Shown one piece after another: positions 58,836-64,000 of a DNA stretch of 64,000 bases (position 1 is the stretch's first letter; each line of letters starts with the position of its first letter). The notes beneath the pieces were generated by a model that saw only the letters and a list, made by a program, of their open reading frames with translations, did no database searches and had not been told where the DNA came from. This DNA comes from JANQMX01 sp965247175. GTDB lineage: Bacteria > Pseudomonadota > Alphaproteobacteria > Kiloniellales > DSM-21159. The DNA lies in contig OZ252006.1 of the NCBI GenBank assembly GCA_965247175.1, forward strand, positions 3,720,001-3,784,000, written 5' to 3'. Made by a program: the position numbers and the translations under genes.

Positions 58836-59651
58836 ATGGCTGACGAGCGCGCGCCGAGCATCCTCGAGAGCATCAGGCAGTTCAGCGAGAACGCCTCGCC
58901 ACTCGACTTCATGGTCATCCTTGAGCACTGGGACCTCTTCGCCGAGGGCCTGTGGATGACCACCAACCTGGTGGTTCTCTCGCTGCTGATCGGTGGCTGC
59001 CTGTCGATCCCGCTGGCGGTCGCCCGGGCCAACCGCACGCCCGTTCTCAACCAGATCATCTGGGGCTACGTCTACGTCTTCCGGGGCACGCCGCTCCTGG
59101 TGCAGCTCTATCTCATCTACTATGGCCTCGGCCAGTTCGAGGCAGTGCGCGACAGCGCCCTCTGGCCCATCCTGCGCGACCCCTGGTGGTGCGCGCTGAT
59201 TGCCTTCACCCTCAACACAGCGGCCTACACCACGGAGATCTTCCGCGGCGGCATCGAGGCGGTGCCCGTCGGCGAAGTGGAAGCGGCCAAGGCCTGCGGC
59301 ATGCCGCGGCTCAAGCGCCTGCAGCGGGTGATCCTGCCGAGTGCCTTCCGACGCGTCCTGCCGGCCTACTCCAACGAGGTGATCTTCATGCTGCACGGCT
59401 CGGTCGTCGCCAGCACCGTCACCATCGTCGACATTCTGGGTGCCGGCCGCGAGCTCAACGCCAAGTACTACCTGGCCTACGAGGGCTTCATCGCCGCAGC
59501 GGTCCTCTACATGATTCTGGTCTACTTCATCTCCCGCGGCTTCAAGTTCTGGGAGAAGAAGTGGTTCGCCCACCTGCGCCCGCGCGAGGACGCCGAGGCC
59601 GAGGCCAAGCAGCCGGGCGCCACGGCGCCACAGACGGCCCTGGTCCGCTAA
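58836..59651 (+). CDS. Polar amino-acid ABC transporter permease (HisM-like)
   Basis: A 271-residue permease with an extra N-terminal segment of about 25 residues and five helices. It carries RGTPLLVQLYLIYYGLG and the coupling motif VPVGEVEAAKACGMPRLKRLQRVILPS. The C-terminus is an acidic/alanine tail. It lies three bases after the HisQ-like gene, so both are co-translated, and it ends the importer operon. Confidence 0.94.
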   Translation: MADERAPSILESIRQFSENASPLDFMVILEHWDLFAEGLWMTTNLVVLSLLIGGCLSIPLAVARANRTPVLNQIIWGYVYVFRGTPLLVQLYLIYYGLGQFEAVRDSALWPILRDPWWCALIAFTLNTAAYTTEIFRGGIEAVPVGEVEAAKACGMPRLKRLQRVILPSAFRRVLPAYSNEVIFMLHGSVVASTVTIVDILGAGRELNAKYYLAYEGFIAAAVLYMILVYFISRGFKFWEKKWFAHLRPREDAEAEAKQPGATAPQTALVR

Positions 59652-59684
59652 AGCGGCTTCAACAGAGTTTTGGGAGGGGGCGGC

Positions 59685-60053
59685 TTAGGCCTGCGGCTGC
59701 TGAGCCGCCGCGTTCTCCAGCACCAGCAGAGTGCAGAGCAGCATGTGCTCGAGCTCGCTGCGGTCTGACTCGAAGCTGACGCCGATGCGCTGGCCGTTCT
59801 GCCAGGCCCTCCGGGCGTAGAGGCACTCGCCGTCGCGCACCTCGAAGGCCAGGGTGCCGCCCAGGTCGAGCAGCTCCGGCACGTCGATCTGCATGCCGCT
59901 GCGCGAGATGTCGCGCAGCCCGCAGCGAACCTGCCGCTCGCCCCGGCGCAAAGAGACAGTGGAGTGAAGTGGCAGATCGAAGCGCGGTGTCCGTCGCCGG
60001 TCCTTGCCCGTGATGCTCACGGGAATGACGGGTGGGCCTTTTGGGTTTCGCAT
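59685..60053 (-). CDS. PilZ-domain protein (probable c-di-GMP receptor)
   Basis: A 122-residue single PilZ domain. Both binding motifs are intact: the arginine cluster DRRRTPRFDLPL (residues 18-29) and DISRSGMQI (Asp48, Ser50, Gly53). It should bind cyclic di-GMP and relay it to motility or surface behaviour. It follows cheZ by 19 bases on the same strand, which points to motor or chemotaxis control. It contrasts with the degraded PilZ end of the chemoreceptor at 26203. Confidence 0.9.
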   Translation of the reverse strand: MRNPKGPPVIPVSITGKDRRRTPRFDLPLHSTVSLRRGERQVRCGLRDISRSGMQIDVPELLDLGGTLAFEVRDGECLYARRAWQNGQRIGVSFESDRSELEHMLLCTLLVLENAAAQQPQA

Positions 60054-60072
60054 GCGCTGTCGTCCGCTTGGT

Positions 60073-60783
60073 TCAGTCGAAGAGCTTGTCGATTTCGTCT
60101 TGGGTGATGCCGCCGCTGATCTGCGGGCCGTTCATCAACTGCTCGTCTTCGGTCAGCCCTGCGCCGGCATCGGGGACCGGCAGGTCGGTGAAGGCCTCGA
60201 TGCCCCAGATGTTGATTAGGGCCAGGATGCGCTCCTCGATGAAGCGCAGCGTGTTCACGACCTTCTGGATGCGTTGGCCGGTGATGTCCTGAAAGTTGCA
60301 GGCTTCCAGAACCTCGATGATGTGGTTGGCGATCGCTTCGCTGCGCTCGGTGACATCCGTGTCATCGGCGTGAAAGTTGGCGATCTCGCGCACCAGGTTT
60401 TCGATCTGCTCGTTGGCGTTCAGAATCCGCTGGGTGGCAGACTCCGTCGCCGCGACGATGGCGTCGAGCTCGTTGGAGGCGGTCTTGACCCGGTCGTCGT
60501 CGGCCATGGGGTGCTTGATCGCGGCGATCTCGTTCTTCGCCTTGGCGACCGAGCGCACCATCTGAGCGATCTCGACGCGAATGTCGGCATCGTCGATCAC
60601 GGGCTCGGCGGCGGCGCCGCCCGCGCCGGCCATGGGGGCCTGCTCGACCATATGGCGCAGCGCGAGGATCTCCCGCAGCAGCGTGCCGTTGTCGATGTCG
60701 TCGCCGGTGACTCCTTCCACCTGGCTACGACGGCGGCGCATCTGGCGCTCGGCGGAGAACTCCTTGGCCACGGCTGACGTCAT
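60073..60783 (-). CDS. cheZ: Chemotaxis phosphatase CheZ
   Basis: A 236-residue helical protein. The catalytic segment ACNFQDITGQRIQKV holds Asp166 and Gln170, equivalent to E. coli Asp143 and Gln147, which hydrolyse CheY phosphate. The C-terminal tail ITQDEIDKLFD is the CheY-binding peptide. The ATG at 60783 follows GGTGAG; a GTG three codons earlier is part of that site. No other che gene is adjacent; cheZ and the PilZ gene form a pair. Confidence 0.93.
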   Translation of the reverse strand: MTSAVAKEFSAERQMRRRRSQVEGVTGDDIDNGTLLREILALRHMVEQAPMAGAGGAAAEPVIDDADIRVEIAQMVRSVAKAKNEIAAIKHPMADDDRVKTASNELDAIVAATESATQRILNANEQIENLVREIANFHADDTDVTERSEAIANHIIEVLEACNFQDITGQRIQKVVNTLRFIEERILALINIWGIEAFTDLPVPDAGAGLTEDEQLMNGPQISGGITQDEIDKLFD

Positions 60784-61030
60784 GTATCTCACCTACTTAC
60801 ACGGAATACGGGTATGCCGAAGGATCTCCGGCTCGTTCGATAGTGTGCCCAAATGGTTTACGATCTGTTAGCAGCGGTTAAGGCCGACTGCGGGCTGTTA
60901 CCGGGGTTGCGACGGTAAGCCAATGTTCATCGCGGCCGTGCTAGGACCCTGTCGGATCTGGCCCCTATCTCGCTAGCGCGGCAAAGCTGCACGGCTTGCT
61001 TGTGGCGGGGTGAACAAGGACAGGACTGAC
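60784..61030. other. 247-base divergent region between cheZ and the prepilin peptidase
   Basis: It must contain the promoters of cheZ (minus) and the CpaA-like gene (plus). An inverted repeat TTACCG/CGGTAA lies at 60898-60918 and GGTTAAGG at 60876. No sigma-70 boxes, CtrA full site or RNA gene could be recognised. Confidence 0.4.
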
Positions 61031-61531
61031 GTGAGCTTAACGGCGCATATCCCGGTTTTCTTGGCCGTCGGCCTCTTTCTGTTCGCGGCGGTGAACGATC
61101 TGCGTGAGCGGCGCATTCCCAATTGGGTCTCGGTTGCGCTCTTGGCGCTCTATGCCGCGCTCGCCATCGCCGATCCCGAGAAGATGTTGATTTGGCAGTC
61201 GCTTTTGACCGGGCTCGCGGTCTTCGCCGTGCTCTTCGGGCTGTTCCACTTTGGCTACATGGGCGGAGGCGACGTCAAGCTTTGGAGCGTCGCGGCAGTG
61301 CTGATGGGGCCGCACTACGTGGTGCCGATGCTGGTCCTGACCACCCTGACGGGGCTGGCCATCGCCCTGCCGTACTATCTCTCGCGCATTGTCATGCGGG
61401 TCCGGCTGCTCACCCTCTGGGAGTGGATTCCGGTCTGGTCGGTCAAGCATGAGAAGCTGCCCTACGGCGTCGCCATCGCCTTTGGCGGCTCGGTCTGCTT
61501 CGCCCTGCGGATGGGCACGATCTCGCTTTAG
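61031..61531 (+). CDS. A24-family prepilin peptidase, CpaA type
   Basis: A 166-residue membrane protease with six helices. The two catalytic aspartates are Asp23 (VNDLRERRIPNWVS) and Asp81 in the GxGD motif GYMGGGDVKLWS. It lacks the N-methylation domain of PilD, like CpaA/TadV peptidases that process Flp pilins of Tad secretion systems. The GTG at 61031 follows AGGA at good spacing; a GTG at 61010 is possible. No other tad genes are within the window. Confidence 0.92.
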   Translation: MSLTAHIPVFLAVGLFLFAAVNDLRERRIPNWVSVALLALYAALAIADPEKMLIWQSLLTGLAVFAVLFGLFHFGYMGGGDVKLWSVAAVLMGPHYVVPMLVLTTLTGLAIALPYYLSRIVMRVRLLTLWEWIPVWSVKHEKLPYGVAIAFGGSVCFALRMGTISL

Positions 61532-61568
61532 GCGGGGTCGCGCCAGTTAGCCGGCCGCGAGCAGATAT

Positions 61569-61826
61569 TCACAAGCGCTTCTTGGCGAAGGCACGTCCAG
61601 ACCCGGTTTTCAGGTACGTCTCGAAGGCCAGAGCCTTGGCTTCATCAGAGAAGGCTACGTAGGTCTTCAGGCGCCAGGGCGCGAACTTCGCAGTGTGCGG
61701 CACCTCTTTTCTGTTGTGCCGTTTGAGGCGCCTCTCAAGGTCATCAGTCATGCCGGTATAGAAGCGGTCAGCGCGATCGATGCTCTGAAGGATGTAGACG
61801 TATTTCATTCTGGTCTGGCCCGCCAT
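61569..61826 (-). CDS. Small GIY-YIG endonuclease-domain protein
   Basis: An 85-residue single-domain protein with YVYILQS (GIY half), RFYTGMTDDLERRLKRHN (YIG half and conserved arginine) and a later ETYLKTGSGRAFAKKR glutamate/lysine region. Start at 61826 or six codons later at 61808. Base composition is visibly less GC-rich than its neighbours and it lies just past the 3' end of a tRNA gene on the same strand, hinting at horizontal arrival. Function of such stand-alone proteins is mostly unknown. Confidence 0.85.
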   Translation of the reverse strand: MAGQTRMKYVYILQSIDRADRFYTGMTDDLERRLKRHNRKEVPHTAKFAPWRLKTYVAFSDEAKALAFETYLKTGSGRAFAKKRL

Positions 61827-61995
61827 TTCCCGAACTGCTGTCCAGGCTTTGGCGCGGCAGCCTTCGCATTCTGCGCCGAACAATCTCAGTCCGGCCTGCC
61901 GAGCCGTAGCAGCGACGTGTCCGCCTCCGCTTCTTCGAAGCTACGGCGTAACAGCCTTCTCGCTAATCTCGCTTCGCTCGATAAGCTGCGAAGGC

Positions 61996-62071
61996 TGGTG
62001 GAGCCGAGGGGAATCGAACCCCTGACCTCGACATTGCGAACGTCGCGCTCTCCCAACTGAGCTACGGCCCC
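61996..62071 (-). tRNA. tRNA-Ala (anticodon CGC)
   Basis: The minus strand gives a full cloverleaf: acceptor GGGGCCG with CGGCTCC including the alanine-identity G3-U70 pair, D arm AGCTCAGTTGGGAGAGC, anticodon stem/loop CGACG-TTCGCAA-TGTCG with anticodon CGC (reads GCG), and T arm with GGTTCGATTCC. Discriminator A is followed by encoded CCA (61996-61998). Mature body 61999-62071. Confidence 0.97.
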
Positions 62072-62263
62072 ATTTCCAGCAGAGGCGCGGATAATGGGAA
62101 GGGGTGTGAAGGCTGTCAAGCGTCGGCACGCAGCCTGTCTCAAAGCGCCGCCTTGCTGCCCTGACGGTGCCTTACGGCCACAGTCTGCTCTATTGCCACA
62201 GCAGAGTGCCTTGCCTAATTTCGGCACTGCCGCATGGCGGAAACCCGCAGGAAAAGGCTGTTC

Positions 62264-62560
62264 ATGAACGTCATTCTCGCCCCGATCATCGAAGTGCTGA
62301 TGCTGGCCATCAACCTCTATGTCTGGCTAGTGATCGCCTCGGCGATCTTGAGCTGGCTGGTTGCCTTCAACGTGGTCAACACGCGCAATCAGTTCATCTA
62401 CACGATTGGCGACTTCCTGCACCGCATTACCGAGCCGGCGCTAAGGCCGATCCGCCGCTTCCTACCCAATCTCGGCGGCATCGATATCTCGCCGGTTATT
62501 CTCATTCTGGTGCTGTTCTTCGCTCAGAAACTCTTAGAGAACGTCCTCGCCTCGCTCTGA
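62264..62560 (+). CDS. YggT-family membrane protein
   Basis: A 98-residue protein with two hydrophobic stretches (about 3-32 and 72-95) separated by the family block NRFxxTIGDFLHRITEPALRPIRR, here seen as QFIYTIGDFLHRITEPALRP. The ATG at 62264 follows AGGAAAAGG; an ATG at 62234 is in frame but lacks a site. YggT proteins are linked to osmotic tolerance and membrane assembly. The DUF167 gene that often follows yggT is absent. Confidence 0.9.
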   Translation: MNVILAPIIEVLMLAINLYVWLVIASAILSWLVAFNVVNTRNQFIYTIGDFLHRITEPALRPIRRFLPNLGGIDISPVILILVLFFAQKLLENVLASL

Positions 62561-62735
62561 GCCGACGAGCGCCACGCGGGCTTGCGTGGGCGCCTCCGGC
62601 TGTGCTGCAAGACTGCGGTCTACTAAGGCGCCGGCAGGGTCGGTCGGAAGGCCTTTGCCGCCGCTTCCAGGCAGGCGGTTTCGCGGCCTCGGGCAATGCT
62701 GCCGGCAAGCGGAAAAAGCATGAGAAGGGAAGGGC

Positions 62736-63650
62736 ATGAGCCAAGCGACAGCGCCCGTCGGGCAAGCTCAGGTGATCGACGGAAAGGCCTTCGCCGCCGG
62801 CTTGCGCAGCCGCGTCGCGGAAGGCGTCAAGAGCCTTCAGGCCAGCCACGGCGTGACGCCGGGCTTGGCGGTGGTGCTGGTCGGCGAGGATCCGGCCAGC
62901 CAGGTCTACGTGCGCAACAAGGGCAAGCAGACGATCGAGGTCGGCAAGAAGTCGGTCGAGCACAAGCTGCCGGTCGAGACCGAACAGGCGACGCTCCTGG
63001 CGCTGGTGGATGAGCTCAACAAGGACGCCTCCATTCACGGCATCCTGGTGCAGCTTCCCCTGCCCAAGCAGATCGACGCCGAGGCCGTGATCAACGCCAT
63101 CGACCCGGCCAAGGACGTCGACGGCTTCCATGTGGTCAACGCCGGCCGCCTGGCGACGGGCCAGAGCGCCATGGTGCCCTGCACCCCGCTCGGCTGCCTG
63201 ATGATGCTGAAGCACCATCTGGGCGATCTGAGCGGCGCCAACGCGGTCGTCGTCGGCCGCTCCAACATCGTCGGCAAGCCCATGGCCCAGCTTCTGCTCA
63301 AGGAAAGCTGCACCGTCACCATCGCGCATTCGCGCACCCGCGACCTGCCGGCCGTCTGCCGCGGCGCCGATATCCTGGTGGCCGCCGTCGGCCGGCCGGA
63401 GATGGTGCGCGGCGATTGGGTCAAGCCCGGCGCCACGGTGATCGACGTCGGCATCAACCGGCTGGAGCCGACGGAGCCCGGCGGCAAGGGCCGTTTGGTC
63501 GGCGACGTGGCCTACGAGGAGGCGGCCGCGGTGGCCGGTGCCATCACCCCGGTGCCCGGCGGCGTCGGGCCCATGACCATCGCCTGCCTGCTGGCCAATA
63601 CCCTGACCGCGGCCCATCGCAGCTTGGGCTTGCCCGACCCTCAGCTCTGA
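62736..63650 (+). CDS. folD: Methylenetetrahydrofolate dehydrogenase / cyclohydrolase
   Basis: A 304-residue bifunctional enzyme interconverting 5,10-methylene- and 10-formyl-tetrahydrofolate. The catalytic lysine region is SQVYVRNKGKQTIEVG with YVRNK, followed by GILVQLPLPKQID, the NADP site VVVGRSNIVGKPMAQLLL and TPVPGGVGPMTIACLLANT. AAGGGAAGGG precedes the ATG. Its 3' end overlaps the convergent DUF3253 gene by ten bases. Confidence 0.97.
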   Translation: MSQATAPVGQAQVIDGKAFAAGLRSRVAEGVKSLQASHGVTPGLAVVLVGEDPASQVYVRNKGKQTIEVGKKSVEHKLPVETEQATLLALVDELNKDASIHGILVQLPLPKQIDAEAVINAIDPAKDVDGFHVVNAGRLATGQSAMVPCTPLGCLMMLKHHLGDLSGANAVVVGRSNIVGKPMAQLLLKESCTVTIAHSRTRDLPAVCRGADILVAAVGRPEMVRGDWVKPGATVIDVGINRLEPTEPGGKGRLVGDVAYEEAAAVAGAITPVPGGVGPMTIACLLANTLTAAHRSLGLPDPQL

Positions 63651-63988
63651 CCGCTGTCGTCCTCCGGTGCGGCGCTTTCCGGCGCCGGGCGCGGCAGTGA
63701 CAGGCGGATAAGGCCCTTTACCGGCACGAAGGGGTCGACCGGCTTGCCCTTGCGCAGGATGGAGATGCGGCCCTGGCGCGCCAGAAACAGCGCCTGCTGC
63801 CGGACTCCGGTGATGTAGCGCCGCCAAAGGTCGGGCGGATCGGACTTGCGCGCACGGCGCTCGGCGAACGCCCGTGCCGCCTCGCTGGGGCAAATCGACT
63901 TGTCTGGCCCACGCTGCCTCACCAAGTGCAGAATGATTTCGGCCAATGGGTCCAATGTCTCAGGTTGGGACGAGGTGGACTGTTCCAT
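63641..63988 (-). CDS. DUF3253-family protein
   Basis: A 115-residue protein with a winged-helix-like core: ILHLVRQRGPDKSICPSEAARAF, YITGVRQQALFLARQGRISILRKGKPVDP. These match the DUF3253 family, whose function is unknown. The C-terminal 20 residues are acidic/proline-rich. It ends inside the folD 3' end on the opposite strand. The start at 63988 leaves only 12 bases in the window, so upstream context is unseen. Confidence 0.85.
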   Translation of the reverse strand: MEQSTSSQPETLDPLAEIILHLVRQRGPDKSICPSEAARAFAERRARKSDPPDLWRRYITGVRQQALFLARQGRISILRKGKPVDPFVPVKGLIRLSLPRPAPESAAPEDDSGQS

Positions 63989-64000
63989 CTAAGAAGATCC

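Noticed and set aside
60898..60918. TTACCG...CGGTAA inverted repeat as a terminator
   Set aside because: The stem is six pairs with no T run and it lies in a divergent promoter region, where a terminator is not expected.

Overview
This GC-rich, densely packed chromosomal window reads as an alphaproteobacterium, probably of the Rhodospirillales/Kiloniellales type. The evidence is a RapZ/EIIA-Man/HPr cluster, an AddAB recombinase beside tsaE, a DivL-like tyrosine pseudokinase, a CpaA-type peptidase, CheZ, an intact ccmABCDEFGHI cluster, and many genes joined by ATGA or GTGA overlaps. I see no phage, insertion sequence or CRISPR array. Most of the window is housekeeping DNA. The accessory interest lies in a light-sensing cassette, a transporter/ligase operon, small structured intergenic elements and a dispersed repeat.

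Layout. 1-2.9 kb: end of rapZ, then a permease-less PTS (EIIA-Man, HPr, EI). 3.0-9.8 kb: pyrF, a membrane protein, trpF, trpB, trpA, accD and folC, the last four linked by overlaps. 10.2-18.4 kb on the minus strand: tsaE, a MurU-like nucleotidyltransferase, addB, addA, then trxA. 18.4-26.1 kb: a small membrane protein, a ferredoxin-NADP reductase, a GFA-family protein, a single-chain CydDC-like ABC exporter and a 2OG-Fe(II) oxygenase. Three convergent gene borders here and at 9.8-10.2 kb carry the same palindromic repeat. 26.2-29.9 kb on the minus strand: LOV-domain histidine kinase, single-domain response regulator, and a chemoreceptor with a C-terminal PilZ-like domain. 30.1-35.8 kb: LysR regulator, divergent dehydrogenase, DivL-like pseudokinase and ahcY.

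36.0-39.0 kb: a TetR, AidB-like acyl-CoA dehydrogenase and LysE exporter operon with a promoter/operator that abuts the start codon. 39.2-48.5 kb: a long operon with a long-chain acyl-CoA ligase, a five-part branched-chain-amino-acid-type ABC transporter, a PaaK-like ligase with an altered P-loop, and a cupin with the metal-ligand pattern of DMSP lyases. 48.8-48.95 kb: a candidate small RNA ending in a strong intrinsic terminator. 49.0-56.3 kb: the cytochrome c maturation genes, with a structured element between ccmB and ccmC. 56.4-59.7 kb: a polar amino-acid ABC importer with two stable hairpins after the binding-protein gene. 59.7-64 kb: PilZ protein, CheZ, prepilin peptidase, GIY-YIG protein, tRNA-Ala(CGC), YggT, FolD and a DUF3253 protein.

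Functional themes: signalling (PTS, LOV kinase, DivL, PilZ, CheZ), tryptophan/folate/fatty-acid precursor synthesis, recombinational repair, c-type cytochrome assembly, and uptake plus CoA activation of an unknown organic acid. Assignments rest on motifs read by eye and remembered family features. No database search was run.
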